33,302 nt of DNA, from the NCBI GenBank assembly GCA_009773165.1, contig WOUZ01000023.1:1-33302 (forward strand), given 5' to 3'. The position numbers and the translations under genes are program-made. The stretch is from Bacteroidota bacterium. Its GTDB lineage: Bacteria > Bacteroidota > Bacteroidia > Bacteroidales > F082. Under the pieces are notes generated by a model, which made no database searches, was not told the origin of the DNA, and saw nothing but the letters and a program-made list of their open reading frames with translations. This document shows positions 9,728 to 18,673 of this stretch, one piece after another (position 1 is the stretch's first letter; each line of letters begins with the position of its first letter).

Positions 9728-12284
9728 ACACATCAACAGCATACGCCACAATAAAGATACCCGCGCGCACATCCCCAGCAAAGAGGAAGCCGGTTACGAA
9801 GATGCCAACGAAAAAGTGCAATCGGGGAAAAAGGTGTTGGAAATTCCCAAAAACCCGGTGGTACATCGCGGACAAGACCCCGAACTGTTCTGGCTAAACA
9901 AATACGGAAATGACGACCGTGATGATTTATTGCGGATTGACATTCGCAGTTTGTACCGCCATGAACACATTGCACCCGAAACACTGATTAAAAACCTATA
10001 TAAAATTACAGAAACCAAAAGTCCGCAGCTCGATTTGTTTAGCATTAACGAGCTGTTTGGCAACGCACTCGAAAAAGACGAACTCGAAAAAATTGGCGAA
10101 TACTACCAGCACCAGGATGGCTGGACCAACCGACTGGTACAGGGCGACAGCCATTTGGTAATGGCAAGTTTACTCGAACGCGAGGGTATGGCAGGCCAGG
10201 TACAAACCATTTATTTCGACCCGCCTTATGGGATAAAATACGGTGGTAACTGGCAAATAAAACTGAACAACCGCGATGTAAAAGATGGCAACGATGAAGC
10301 GCTAACCGGCGAACCCGAACAGATAAAAGCCTTCCGCGATACATGGGAACTAGGTATTCATTCTTACCTCTCCTATTTGCGCGACCGACTTCTTATTGCC
10401 AAAGAATTGCTGACAGAAAGCGGCTCCATATTTATGCAAATAGGTGATGAAAATGTGCATTTAGTTAGAAGTTTGATGGACGAGGTTTTTGGAAGTGAAA
10501 ATTATATAAGCTTAATAAATTTTGCAAAAACAACAGGATTAAATAGCAATTTTCTTTATGGTATCTGTGATTATATTATTTGGTATGCAAAAGATATCAG
10601 TAAACTTAAATATCGGCAGCTCTATTCTGATAAAATAATTGGTGGAGCCGGGGCTTCAAAGTATAACAGAATCGAACTTCCAAACGGAGTAAGACGTTCG
10701 TTAACTAAAGAAGAAAATGAAGAACAAGTTCCTCTACCAAAGGGAGCAAAATATTGGGTTGATGACAATTTAACAAGTCAAGGTAATCCTTTATTAAAAT
10801 TCATTTATGAAGGGAAGGAATACTCAGGTACGTATAAGACTAACCTTTTTGGTCTTGAGAATTTGGCAAAAAAGAATCGAATTTATGCTGCTTCTGGTAC
10901 ATTAAGATTTGTTAGGTATTATGATGATTTTCCTGTTTACCCAATTAATTCTGCTTGGATGGATATTGGTGGAATTCAAAGCAGGGTTGATGGGAAAGTT
11001 TATGTAGTTCAAACTGCTAATGAAGCAATAAAACGTTGTCTTCTTATGACTACTGATCCAGGAGATTTAGTTTTGGATCCCACCTGTGGAAGCGGAACAA
11101 CTGCTTTTGTGGCTGAACAATGGGGACGCCGCTGGATTACCATCGATACAAGCCGCATTGCCATCAACATTGCCAAACAACGGTTAATGACTGCAACTTA
11201 CCCGTTTTATAAACTGTATGATGAAACGGCAGAAGATATCAGGCAGGGTTTTATTTATAAAACTGTACCCCACATTACTCTAAAAAGTCTGGCTAAAGAT
11301 GAACCATATGCCACCGAAACGCTTTACGACCAGCCTGAAGTGGACAAAAAGAAACTTCGTGTAAGCGGTCCGTTTACAGTTGAAACTTTACAGAATTTCG
11401 AGCCTGTCAGTCCCGAAGAATTGGACGACGAAGTGCGTGTAAACGAAGAGGAAGGTGCGTTTGAGGAAGTGATTAAACAACATTTAATCAGCGCCGGGAT
11501 TAAAAATGGGCGAAAAGACGAAATGGTGGTTTTTACCCGTGTTGAGTTGTTAAGCCACAGTTTCCTTCATGCGGAAGGGTTTTACCAAACCGCCAAAGGC
11601 GAGGTAAAAGCCTATTTCCACATCGGTCCAAAGTTTGGTACCATTAGTAAAAACGCGGTAAACGAAGCTGTAAAAGAGTGCCGTAACCGCGGTGATGCCG
11701 ATTGGTTGGTTATTCTTGGCTTCAGTTTCGAAAGCGATATTTCAGGAAGCTCGCAAACTACTAGCGTGGGCAGTTTCGAAGTTACCAAAGCTCGAATACA
11801 TGATGATTTATTGCAGGAAGGATTGAAAAAGAAACCAGCTAAATCGGCAGCAAGCTTTGTAACCATTGGCGAACCCGATATTGCTATTCACAAAAAAGGC
11901 AATACCGTATCAGTCGAAATTCAAGGACTTGATATTTACGACCCCATAAAAGATGAAGTAAAACCTCGAAACGTCAATGATATTGCCTACTGGATGGTTG
12001 ATGATGACTATGATGGAAGTAATTTTATTGTGAAACAAGTTTACTTCTGCGGTGGCGATAGTAATGAATTTGACAAATGGAAAAAAGGGTTAGGCGAAGC
12101 ATCTAAACAGGCAACCAAGAAGAATGCTGAAAAAACGCTGAAAATCGAAATCGACGAAGAAGCCTTCGACCGCTTGTATGGTCATATTTCACATCCAATA
12201 GAAATTACAAAGAAAGACCAGAAAATTGCCGTCCGCATGATTTCGCAATTTGGTGAGGAAAGTACGAAAGTTATTACGGTATAA
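9720..12284 (+). CDS. mod: Type III-like DNA adenine methyltransferase (Mod)
   Basis: An 854-residue site-specific methyltransferase of the N6-adenine beta class, with the catalytic motif before the cofactor motif. Motif IV is DPPYG (167-171); motif I is [18 protein letters not shown] near residues 454-470. The AdoMet methyl group would go to adenine in a target set by the central recognition region. The recognition block (about 10440-11080) is much more AT-rich than its flanks: 12 of 60 G+C at 10501-10560 against 34 of 60 at 10141-10200 and 32 of 60 at 11101-11160. That fits horizontal exchange of the specificity domain. About 350 residues follow motif I, longer than many Mod proteins, and presumably contact Res. 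The gene overlaps the KilA-N gene and closes the operon. Confidence 0.9.
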   Translation: MNKHINSIRHNKDTRAHIPSKEEAGYEDANEKVQSGKKVLEIPKNPVVHRGQDPELFWLNKYGNDDRDDLLRIDIRSLYRHEHIAPETLIKNLYKITETKSPQLDLFSINELFGNALEKDELEKIGEYYQHQDGWTNRLVQGDSHLVMASLLEREGMAGQVQTIYFDPPYGIKYGGNWQIKLNNRDVKDGNDEALTGEPEQIKAFRDTWELGIHSYLSYLRDRLLIAKELLTESGSIFMQIGDENVHLVRSLMDEVFGSENYISLINFAKTTGLNSNFLYGICDYIIWYAKDISKLKYRQLYSDKIIGGAGASKYNRIELPNGVRRSLTKEENEEQVPLPKGAKYWVDDNLTSQGNPLLKFIYEGKEYSGTYKTNLFGLENLAKKNRIYAASGTLRFVRYYDDFPVYPINSAWMDIGGIQSRVDGKVYVVQTANEAIKRCLLMTTDPGDLVLDPTCGSGTTAFVAEQWGRRWITIDTSRIAINIAKQRLMTATYPFYKLYDETAEDIRQGFIYKTVPHITLKSLAKDEPYATETLYDQPEVDKKKLRVSGPFTVETLQNFEPVSPEELDDEVRVNEEEGAFEEVIKQHLISAGIKNGRKDEMVVFTRVELLSHSFLHAEGFYQTAKGEVKAYFHIGPKFGTISKNAVNEAVKECRNRGDADWLVILGFSFESDISGSSQTTSVGSFEVTKARIHDDLLQEGLKKKPAKSAASFVTIGEPDIAIHKKGNTVSVEIQGLDIYDPIKDEVKPRNVNDIAYWMVDDDYDGSNFIVKQVYFCGGDSNEFDKWKKGLGEASKQATKKNAEKTLKIEIDEEAFDRLYGHISHPIEITKKDQKIAVRMISQFGEESTKVITV

Positions 12285-12287
12285 AAT

Positions 12288-12362
12288 ATGGCAAAAGTAA
12301 GTCAGAATATTAGCGTTGATAGCCTAATAGCTGGTCCAAAAAAAACTGAACAGATAAATTAA
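12288..12362 (+). pseudogene. Possible truncated 5' end of a gene after mod
   Basis: ATG at 12288, four bases after the mod stop, opens a 24-codon frame (MAKVSQNISVDSLIAG) that stops at 12362. The last third overlaps sequence that looks like an insertion-sequence end (TGGTCC at 12332). The simplest reading is a third operon gene cut short by insertion, leaving only its start. The coding claim is weak because the frame is short. Confidence 0.25.
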
Positions 12363-12568
12363 CTTCATTGATTTTATATCCCATGAAACAGTATCGAAGA
12401 AAATTTAGTTCATCCTTCATGGCTGAGGTTGTTGTTGAAGCAATCGAAGGCATCAAAGCCGCCTTAAATATTGCGCATATTTCGATGGATGTAGGAAGAA
12501 CATTATCCAGTGCAAGTTATATGGCAGAAGGAGTTTTCGCTCATTCGACAGATTTTTTAGAGGAATAA
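12332..12568 (+). pseudogene. Degenerate IS3-family transposase OrfA remnant
   Basis: From ATG at 12383 the frame reads MKQYRRKFSSSF followed by VVVEAIEG, closely resembling the N-terminal helix-turn-helix start of IS3-family OrfA proteins (RRKFSxxFKAKVALEAIKG type). After about residue 25 the similarity is lost and the frame ends at 12568 after only about 60 residues, whereas OrfA is usually near 90-100. The upstream TGGTCCAAAAAAAACTGAAC (from 12332) could be the left terminal repeat. I find no matching right end and no OrfB, so this is a remnant and not a functional element. Confidence 0.45.
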
Positions 12569-12591
12569 GCGATAAGGAGTTTCTTTAAGTT

Positions 12592-14220
12592 TTGAATACA
12601 GTATTTAGTAGTAATGCTATGTTAATTTCGGAAATAACCTCGGTTTTATTAGAGAGATCCCCGCTCAATAAACATCAGTTACTTAATGCACTGAAGGCAA
12701 AAGGAGTTGAAAATTGCTCCACCCCCGACATCAATAGGGTGCTTTATGGCAATAGAAATTTATTTGTGCATAATGGACAATCACTACCCCTTTGGAGTTT
12801 AATTGGAAATGGCACAATTGTTCATGAGGATCAGCTTTATGTAAGTAAGCGTTCACCTGATAATGCCTTATATCAAGGTCATCAACCCCGGTCATGGCAA
12901 ATGGAAGCTTTGTCAGGTTGGATCAGTCAAGGCAAAAGGGGTGTCATTGAAGCGGTTACTGGCACAGGCAAGAGTCTGGTTGGAATTTTGGCGGCAGCCG
13001 ATGCTCTGGCAAGGGGTCTCAAAGTGTTGATCATCGTTCCGGGCATTGAACTTCAGAAACAATGGCATGATAACATTGAAAAGTATTTGCCAACTGTTCG
13101 TGTCGGAAAGTTTTGTAACGGTCATAAGGATACTTTTCACTCAATTGATCTGATAATTTCAACAGTCCATTCTGCCCGCAAGTATCAAATGCTGCCCCCT
13201 GCCATGAGGGGTCTGATCATCGTCGATGAGGTGCATGGGTCCGGAACGGAGAAAAATGCATTGGCTTTTGAAGATGAATTTACTGAGCGGCTAGGACTGA
13301 CAGCAACTTATGAACGGACAGATAACGGATTAGATGTTTTTGTAACGCCCTATTTTAAGCCACTCATACCTGGATTTGAATCCAAAACAGTTATCCCCGG
13401 ATGTGATTACGCGCGGGGTTTGCATGATGGTATCCTTGCCCCATTCAGGGTTGGATTGCTGGGTGTGCCTTTTGCAGAGGAGGAAGAAATGCTATATGAG
13501 CAACTTGAGAAATCGTTAAGCAAGATGCGTGCTGATTTGGTTAGGTTACATGGTTGCCAGCCTGAGCCATTTGGTGAGTTTATACGTGCAGTTCACCATC
13601 TTGGTGAGGGAGGTCATCAAGACTATGCTGGCACAAAGACCGCACGCAAATATCTCACTCAATTCAATGCACGCAAAGATCTGTTAGCTAACAGTCAATT
13701 GAAGTTGAGAACCTTTCGTCAGCTCATTCCCATGATCAGTGTAGTGAACAAGTGTCTGGTTTTTACGGGTTTTATTTCTACAGCCAAAGAAATTGAGCGC
13801 ATGCTCGTTGATGACAAAATCCCAACGTCTGCATTTTCGAGTGAATTATCGCAAGAAGAGCGAACATATTTCATGAACGAATTCAAAACAGGAAAGCTGA
13901 AAGTACTTGCAGCACCTGCGGTTTTAGACGAAGGAATTGATGTGCCGGAGGCAGAATTGGGGATTATACTTTCAGCCAACCATTCCAAGCGGCAGATGAT
14001 ACAGCGCATGGGCAGAATTATCAGACCCAAGAAAGATGGCCGTCCAGCAACTTTTTTCATTCTGTATATAGAAAACACCAACGAAGACCCTGCCATGGGA
14101 GCCCACGAAAGTTTTCTGACAGAAATGATTGACCATGCAGCAGAAGTTCGTGATTTTGGCAATTCTTATGATGCCAGTGAGTTTTTAGATTGGTATATTG
14201 ATGGGAAATTAGGCCGTTGA
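12592..14220 (+). CDS. SF2 DEAD/DEAH-type helicase, putative defence component
   Basis: A 542-residue superfamily 2 helicase. TTG at 12592 is preceded by GGAG at 12576-12579, a rare clear ribosome site in this window; ATG at 12619 is the alternative. Residues 10-75 look like a winged-helix or similar recognition domain (LNKHQLLNALKAKGVENCST, then LWSLIGNG). The helicase core follows: Q103 region (QPRSWQ), Walker A AVTGTGKS (121-128), Walker B DEVH (212-215), motif III-like LTATYER (236-242), and in the second lobe LAAPAVLDEGIDVPEAE and QRMGRIIRP. It is shorter than UvrB or Res and has no nuclease of its own. A PD-(D/E)XK gene follows 94 bases downstream on the same strand, suggesting a helicase plus nuclease pair. 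The DNA-remodelling role comes from the family; the defence role is inferred from context. Confidence 0.85.
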   Translation: MNTVFSSNAMLISEITSVLLERSPLNKHQLLNALKAKGVENCSTPDINRVLYGNRNLFVHNGQSLPLWSLIGNGTIVHEDQLYVSKRSPDNALYQGHQPRSWQMEALSGWISQGKRGVIEAVTGTGKSLVGILAAADALARGLKVLIIVPGIELQKQWHDNIEKYLPTVRVGKFCNGHKDTFHSIDLIISTVHSARKYQMLPPAMRGLIIVDEVHGSGTEKNALAFEDEFTERLGLTATYERTDNGLDVFVTPYFKPLIPGFESKTVIPGCDYARGLHDGILAPFRVGLLGVPFAEEEEMLYEQLEKSLSKMRADLVRLHGCQPEPFGEFIRAVHHLGEGGHQDYAGTKTARKYLTQFNARKDLLANSQLKLRTFRQLIPMISVVNKCLVFTGFISTAKEIERMLVDDKIPTSAFSSELSQEERTYFMNEFKTGKLKVLAAPAVLDEGIDVPEAELGIILSANHSKRQMIQRMGRIIRPKKDGRPATFFILYIENTNEDPAMGAHESFLTEMIDHAAEVRDFGNSYDASEFLDWYIDGKLGR

Positions 14221-14277
14221 TGAAATAAGAAACGGAACCATTTTGCAGCAATTGGGCAAAAATCTAAAACCCTCACA

Positions 14278-14301
14278 ATGATATATGTAAATACGTATCA
14301 T
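14278..14301. promoter_or_regulatory. Imperfect palindrome upstream of the nuclease gene
   Basis: The segment starts ATGATA and ends TATCAT with a partly symmetric AT-rich centre containing TAAATACGTA. It lies 14 bases before the nuclease start at 14315. It could be an operator or part of a promoter, but no repressor is known, so this is a weak call. Confidence 0.25.
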
Positions 14302-14314
14302 AAAACCAGTTAAG

Positions 14315-14827
14315 ATGGAATCAATTAACACCCTTCCTAATCCCTACAACCTCAACAGCCTGAAAGGCCGTATGGCGGAGCAGCTCATTCAGGATTTGTT
14401 CTCGCGCAATAACTACAATGTTTTCAATTATGGTTTAGAGCGGCTGCATCCATTTCTGAGCAGGGTGCTGCGCAACAACAGCCACCATACAAGCAGGGAT
14501 TTGCGCTATATGCCTGATTTTGTGGTTCAAAGTGGTGAAACAGGTGACTTGTTTTATCTGGAGGTGAAGTTCAGAGCCAACGGCTGTTTTGAGTTTGGTG
14601 AAAAGTATGCCGACTATCCTTATAAAAATGCCTGGTTTGTGGTGGTATCTCCTGAAAAGATTCAGTGCATGCACTACAAACGCCTCAAGGCCGGATTTTC
14701 AATCACACCAAATACCCATTACCGGCTCACTAGTGTCAGGTCGTTTCATATCACAAAAGAAAGCGTTGAGGAATACGAAGGCTATGCCAGGGGATTTTTT
14801 TCGGCGTTTAACAAGTTGAAGCCTTAA
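14315..14827 (+). CDS. Small PD-(D/E)XK nuclease-fold protein
   Basis: A 170-residue protein with the elements of a restriction-endonuclease-like fold: a helix carrying Glu (GRMAEQLIQDLF, E22), then MPDFVV (D68), and LFYLEVKF (E83 and K85, giving E-x-K) about 14 residues later. All four expected catalytic positions are present, so DNA cleavage activity is plausible. The second half (YPYKNAWFVVVSPEKIQCM) looks like strand and helix support for the core. No signal peptide or membrane segment is seen. It follows the SF2 helicase on the same strand and probably acts with it. The family is not one I can name; an archaeal Holliday-junction-resolvase-like or Vsr-like role was considered but no specific motif supports it. 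Confidence 0.75.
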   Translation: MESINTLPNPYNLNSLKGRMAEQLIQDLFSRNNYNVFNYGLERLHPFLSRVLRNNSHHTSRDLRYMPDFVVQSGETGDLFYLEVKFRANGCFEFGEKYADYPYKNAWFVVVSPEKIQCMHYKRLKAGFSITPNTHYRLTSVRSFHITKESVEEYEGYARGFFSAFNKLKP

Positions 14828-14858
14828 GGCAAAACAATAATTTACAGGGAAAGAGGGA

Positions 14859-14888
14859 AAAGCTTTAATCGTAGTAAATTAAAGCTTT
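14859..14888. terminator. AT-rich hairpin between convergent genes
   Basis: Perfect 11-bp inverted repeat AAAGCTTTAAT (14859-14869) and ATTAAAGCTTT (14878-14888) with an 8-base loop. It sits between the nuclease gene and the convergent von Willebrand A gene, where a bidirectional terminator would be expected. It lacks a GC-rich stem, so termination strength is uncertain. Confidence 0.5.
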
Positions 14889-14946
14889 AAATTCCGGCAT
14901 GTTGACCCTTCAAAGCGGATGCCCAATGTCTATCCCAAAGCTCCAC

Positions 14947-15579
14947 CTATCTCTTCTGCTTCTTCCGTTGCGACTCCTTGAACTCGAAGTTTTTGTCTTC
15001 CACACGCATCTCCTTGATGTTGATACTCATATCAAAGAACATGTTTTTTGTGCCTTCTTTGTCGGCCATAAAGGTCATCGATCGGCTTGATTGGATGCCA
15101 AGCTGCGAGGCTTCTTCGATGGCATCCTGGTTAGCACCGATGAACACAAACTGCCAGTTTTTCTTCTGCTCAAACTCGCGGATAAGCCGGAAAATCTGCG
15201 ATCTGCTGAAGCGGCTGCTGCTGTTTTCGTGCCCGTCGGTGATGATCACAAACACCACCTGTGTATCCCTTCTGGCACATTCGCCGGCAGCTATGCGGTC
15301 GTTCGTTTCGTGGATGCTGTGTCCGATGGCATCGAGCAGAGCCGTGGTACCCCTGGGTTGGTAAGTGGCATTTGTTAAAAAGGGAGCGGCTTGCACATCC
15401 TGATTCAGACAAACCACTTCATATTCATGGTCAAACTGCACCATGCTCAACCGGGCCTCACCTTCCACAGATTTTTGCTGCGCCAAAAAAGCGTTGTAAC
15501 CTTCAATGGTGGCTTCTTTGATGGATTCCATCGAGCCCGAGCGGTCTAAGACCACGATCATTTCTGTTTTCTTTTGCAT
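14947..15579 (-). CDS. von Willebrand factor A domain protein
   Basis: A 210-residue protein that is essentially one VWA domain. The metal-ion-dependent adhesion site is intact: DRSGS (D12, S14, S16), the threonine pair in PRGTTALLDAIG (T78/T79) and the aspartate in VIITDGHEN (D115). The start is ATG at 15579 (MQKKTEMIVVLD); the open frame continues upstream by 54 codons but that stretch overlaps the divergent gene and is not VWA-like. The C-terminus is charged (KESQRKKQKR). No signal peptide is present, so it is cytosolic, like TerY/YegL-type VWA proteins. VWA domains mediate metal-dependent protein binding. It diverges from a WYL-type regulator with a 78-base shared intergenic region, which suggests that regulator controls it. 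The partner is unknown. Confidence 0.85.
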   Translation of the reverse strand: MQKKTEMIVVLDRSGSMESIKEATIEGYNAFLAQQKSVEGEARLSMVQFDHEYEVVCLNQDVQAAPFLTNATYQPRGTTALLDAIGHSIHETNDRIAAGECARRDTQVVFVIITDGHENSSSRFSRSQIFRLIREFEQKKNWQFVFIGANQDAIEEASQLGIQSSRSMTFMADKEGTKNMFFDMSINIKEMRVEDKNFEFKESQRKKQKR

Positions 15580-15657
15580 TTTATACTGATTTGATTTAAT
15601 TTTGAGGCAAGAATACGTACTGCCAATGCAGTCTTTCTGCAATGAAAAAATTATTTT

Positions 15658-16371
15658 ATGCCAACGAACCTCAATGCCTTGATCCGCTACAAAACGATTG
15701 ACAAATGCCTTGGCAATCGTTCGGTGAAATGCAGCATTCAAAGGCTTCAGGAAGAATGCACCGAGGCACTGGGCGAGAAAAGAGGAGTTTACAAAACAGT
15801 TTCGGAACGCACCATCCGCGACGACATCAGGGTGATGCGGAGCGACATCCTTGGCTTCAATGCCCCAATTGCCTTTAAGGACGGTCGTTATTTCTACACC
15901 AAGAAGGACTATTCAATTTTTGAGACTTATATTCAGGGCCGTGAGCTGCTGCATTCCGTCTTTCAGTTGTTGCTTGAACAACGCCATTCGATCAGCAAAC
16001 CGCTGATCATCCAGGTACTTTTTCGCATTGCAAAGGAGTTGGATATCGAGTTGCCGCCAGATATTTATACAGAATATCTTGCTGGGAGAAAGGAATCGGG
16101 CGGGAAGCGTGATGAAAAAGTGCATGCCTCTGTACCTCCAGTTGAAACTGGGACTGAACTTGCTGAATTAAAGAAGACTGCACACCTAAGAAAAATGAAC
16201 CGCTTGAAATCAACGGCAGTCGATGAAGCAACTGATTTCTTAGATTCAATGCAAACAGCAGAGCACACCGATGTTTATGAGATGGATGTTGAACCTCAGG
16301 CAGTTGATTGCTATTTCTCATGGCGCTTTGTTTTCGATGCCATTGCAGCCGGTACTGAGGCAAATGCGTGA
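15658..16371 (+). CDS. WYL-type regulator N-terminal domain protein lacking a WYL domain
   Basis: A 237-residue protein. Residues 1-75 resemble the helix-turn-helix start of Bacteroidota WYL-domain regulators: ALIRYKTIDKCLGNR, then SERTIRDDIRVMRSD and LGFNAPIAFKDGRYFYT, followed by the linker DYSIF. Typical relatives are about 300 or more residues and continue into a WYL ligand-binding domain. Here the rest (about 85-237) has a helical segment (ELLHSVFQLLLEQRHSISKP) and then low-complexity charged sequence with no WYL motif. It is therefore a C-terminally divergent or decayed regulator. It reads away from the VWA gene, so repression or activation of that gene from the shared 78-base region is plausible but inferred. 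Confidence 0.65.
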   Translation: MPTNLNALIRYKTIDKCLGNRSVKCSIQRLQEECTEALGEKRGVYKTVSERTIRDDIRVMRSDILGFNAPIAFKDGRYFYTKKDYSIFETYIQGRELLHSVFQLLLEQRHSISKPLIIQVLFRIAKELDIELPPDIYTEYLAGRKESGGKRDEKVHASVPPVETGTELAELKKTAHLRKMNRLKSTAVDEATDFLDSMQTAEHTDVYEMDVEPQAVDCYFSWRFVFDAIAAGTEANA

Positions 16372-17265
16372 GTGAGCAACTAAGGAGGGATGTACACTGG
16401 TTTTCACAGGCTGGTGAAAGTAATCAGGCAGGTCATGCTCTTTATCATTTTTTTTCACGCATCAACATCAGGAGATCAAAAGAATCGGCATTTTTAAATC
16501 CAGATAGAACATATTGCCGGAGATTGGGAAAACTGGCGTAAAAACTATTTTCCCAATATCTCAACATCTTGTATATCAATATTCTGTGAACATGTCACGG
16601 TTTTGCCTAATAGGTAGAAAGTATATTGAACAATGGCAGAACCAAAACACACAAGCAGAAAACCTCAGCGCAACACAGACAGCCCGTTCCGGGATATTGA
16701 CCCCCCTGAGTTTTCCCTTCTGCATCCTGATACGAAAAAGACTGGGCCCTTTCAAAACCACACCATATATTATATCATCCAAATTGTTTTGGGTTCGGAG
16801 TGGGCTTGCTGCTTATGCAATTTGCCTGCAATAACCTTGCAACGCCATTGCAATAGGTTTGCAATTCCCTTGCAAAAAAAGAGTCCCGCTTGTGCATATA
16901 TAGTGCTTGTCTTTAAAGTCAGATGGCTTCGTTATGTACGTTATTCATGTCAGTCATCCCGACTTATTCGGGACTCCTGACATTCATTCCGCACATGCCT
17001 CGCCCTCAAACTTTAAAGCTCAAACACAAACATTATTGACAGACATTATCTAATTGGAGAAAGCCAAAGATGAAACGTGGCTGTTTTTTTGTTGAAAATT
17101 GGTTGATAAAAACAATCAAGAAATCATCTATGTTTACAGCTTATAAAGTAATTTTGCGGTGTCAACAGGACGAATATAATAGAATAAGGAATGTAAAAAT
17201 GTTTTAAATGCTTATAATGAGGTAATTAGTAAAATATTCATTGGAAAAATATTTTTAAGAAAACA
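16372..17265. other. Long spacer without a convincing gene
   Basis: About 900 bases. Two overlapping frames near 16514-16980 give proteins of low quality (stop-and-start composition, no domain) and I do not accept them. The notable content is the phased TGCAA array at 16816-16881. Otherwise it is AT-rich and unremarkable to my reading. Confidence 0.5.
16816..16881. repeat. Six TGCAA units at exact 11-bp spacing
   Basis: TGCAA begins at 16816, 16827, 16838, 16849, 16860 and 16871, an exact 11-bp period over six units. The other six positions of each unit vary (TGCAATTTGCC, TGCAATAACCT, TGCAACGCCAT, TGCAATAGGTT, TGCAATTCCCT, TGCAAAAAAAG). Four units are preceded by T, giving the palindrome TTGCAA. 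One helical turn is about 10.5 bp, so the sites face nearly the same side of DNA. This suits a protein-binding array, or a tandem repeat where only the core is conserved. Confidence 0.75.
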
Positions 17266-17296
17266 CTTGACAAATGATTTTAAATGTTTATTTTTG
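17266..17296 (+). promoter_or_regulatory. Bacteroidota-type promoter for the XRE-peptidase gene
   Basis: A -7 element TATTTTTG (17289-17296) matches the TAnnTTTG consensus of the Bacteroidota primary sigma factor. A partial -33 element CTTG (17266-17269) lies 19 bases upstream. The start codon at 17347 follows about 50 bases later. The match is good at -7 and three of four bases at -33. Confidence 0.5.
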
Positions 17297-17346
17297 TATC
17301 ATAATTATTAACCTAATAAACATTAAAGTCAAAAACACTAAAAAAA

Positions 17347-18402
17347 ATGAAAAATGAAGTTTTCAGCCAACGGCTCAAAAATGCCCGCCTGATGAATGGG
17401 ATGACCCAGGATGAGGTGGTTGCTGCCCTGGGGGAAACGCTTTCGAAGAATGCGCTCTCGCGTTACGAGCGGGGCGAAATGATGCCCCGTTACAACATTC
17501 TGTTGGCGCTAGCCCGGGTGTTTAGTGTTCAACTTGAGTATTTCTTCAGGCCTTTCACGGTCGAAGTAAGAAATGTTGATTACCGCACCAAAATGGAGCT
17601 TCCGTCGATGGAACGTGAAAAACTGCGACTTGAGGTGATCTCTCTCATGGAGCGCCGCCTCGAAACAGAACAGCTGCTGGGTCTTAAGCAGCGTTTTACG
17701 AATCCCCTGCAGGACTTCCCTGCTGTGACGACCTCTGCCGATGCCGAAAAGGCTGCCGCTAAGCTGCGCGAAGCCTGGCAACTCGGACAGCATGGTCTGG
17801 TAAACATCTATGGTATTCTTGAACACTTTGGCATCAAGGTGGTCGAGATATCTGCTCACGAAGCTTTCGACGGCATGTCGGCCACTATCAATCAAGGCAT
17901 ACCTTTGATTGTGGTGAATGCTGAAATGACAGTTGAACGTAAACGATTCACAGTGTTGCACGAAACAGCCCATCTGCTGATCACATTTGATCCAACACTC
18001 GAACAAAAAAAGATCGAAAGTCTTTGCAACATCTTTGCCGGGACACTACTCGTACCTGCTGCTATTCTCAAGGAACTTATAGGAGCACCGAGGGAGCAGA
18101 TAAGCCTGCAGGAACTTATCCACATCAAGAACCAGTTTGGAATCAGCATTCAGGCACTTGTATACAGGGCCGCGCGCCTTAACTACATCAGTCAGGCTAC
18201 GGTTGACAGGTTCAAGTACGAAATCCAATCCAATATCAAAGAAGAAGGTCTTGGTGGTTATTATGGCAAGGAGGTAGCCGATCGCTTTGAACAACTGGTC
18301 GTACGCGCCTATCACAGCCAACGCATTACACGCTCCAAAGCAGCAGAACTGCTGGGCGTTGAGGAGAAAGATTTGCCGGAATCAATCGACAAGCATTGGT
18401 AA
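17347..18402 (+). CDS. XRE-family regulator fused to an ImmA/IrrE metallopeptidase
   Basis: A 351-residue fusion. Residues 6-62 form an XRE helix-turn-helix (FSQRLKNARLMNGMTQDEVV, then KNALSRYERGEMMPRYNILL). Residues about 140-290 form the ImmA/IrrE (COG2856) zinc peptidase: FTVLHETAHLLI carries HETAH (205-209), and E224 with the following CNIFAGTLLVP fits the third zinc ligand helix. The tail (YHSQRITRSKAAELLGVEE) is typical of these fusions. Relatives cleave or control repressors and toxins in mobile-element and toxin-antitoxin loci. It probably binds its own promoter region and regulates the genes downstream. The hairpin at 18508-18542 would end the single-gene transcript, so whether the following genes belong with it is open. 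Confidence 0.88.
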   Translation: MKNEVFSQRLKNARLMNGMTQDEVVAALGETLSKNALSRYERGEMMPRYNILLALARVFSVQLEYFFRPFTVEVRNVDYRTKMELPSMEREKLRLEVISLMERRLETEQLLGLKQRFTNPLQDFPAVTTSADAEKAAAKLREAWQLGQHGLVNIYGILEHFGIKVVEISAHEAFDGMSATINQGIPLIVVNAEMTVERKRFTVLHETAHLLITFDPTLEQKKIESLCNIFAGTLLVPAAILKELIGAPREQISLQELIHIKNQFGISIQALVYRAARLNYISQATVDRFKYEIQSNIKEEGLGGYYGKEVADRFEQLVVRAYHSQRITRSKAAELLGVEEKDLPESIDKHW

Positions 18403-18507
18403 AAATGAACGATAAACAAATGAAACAAGTCAGCTTATTAACCCGTGCCGGTTATTTATGTCAGATGGTGGTTCTACACCCATCCAGGCCGGTATCTTTT
18501 ACATGCA

Positions 18508-18542
18508 GGGCGTCTGAAACCACCAACAGACGCTCTTTTTTT
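18508..18542 (+). terminator. Rho-independent terminator after the XRE-peptidase gene
   Basis: Stem GCGTCTG (18510-18516) and CAGACGC (18527-18533), extendable by one G-U and one G-C pair, with a 10-base loop, followed by a run of T to 18542. It lies about 105 bases past the stop codon. It also argues against the short frame that crosses it. Confidence 0.75.
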
Positions 18543-18673
18543 GAGTACCAAGAAAAAATTAACCCAACTGTTTATTCACAAAATCTAGTATCAAATGGAA
18601 ACAAAGTACAACCCATTTATCACCCCTTTGGGGGCTTACAGTCAATTAATTATTCATCAAATAAATAAAAGCA

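Noticed and set aside
12383-12568. Independent small protein gene after mod
   Set aside because: Its first 25 residues match IS3 OrfA and the rest is unconserved, so a decayed transposase fits better.
16816-16881. Replication origin DnaA-box cluster
   Set aside because: The core is TGCAA at 11-bp phase, not TTATCCACA-type boxes, and no dnaA or rep gene is near.
16514-16980. Two plus-strand frames before the XRE gene
   Set aside because: No motif, unusual composition, and they include the phased TGCAA array.
18396-18668. 90-codon frame after the XRE gene
   Set aside because: It starts at TTG overlapping the previous stop and runs through a clear terminator hairpin at 18508-18542.
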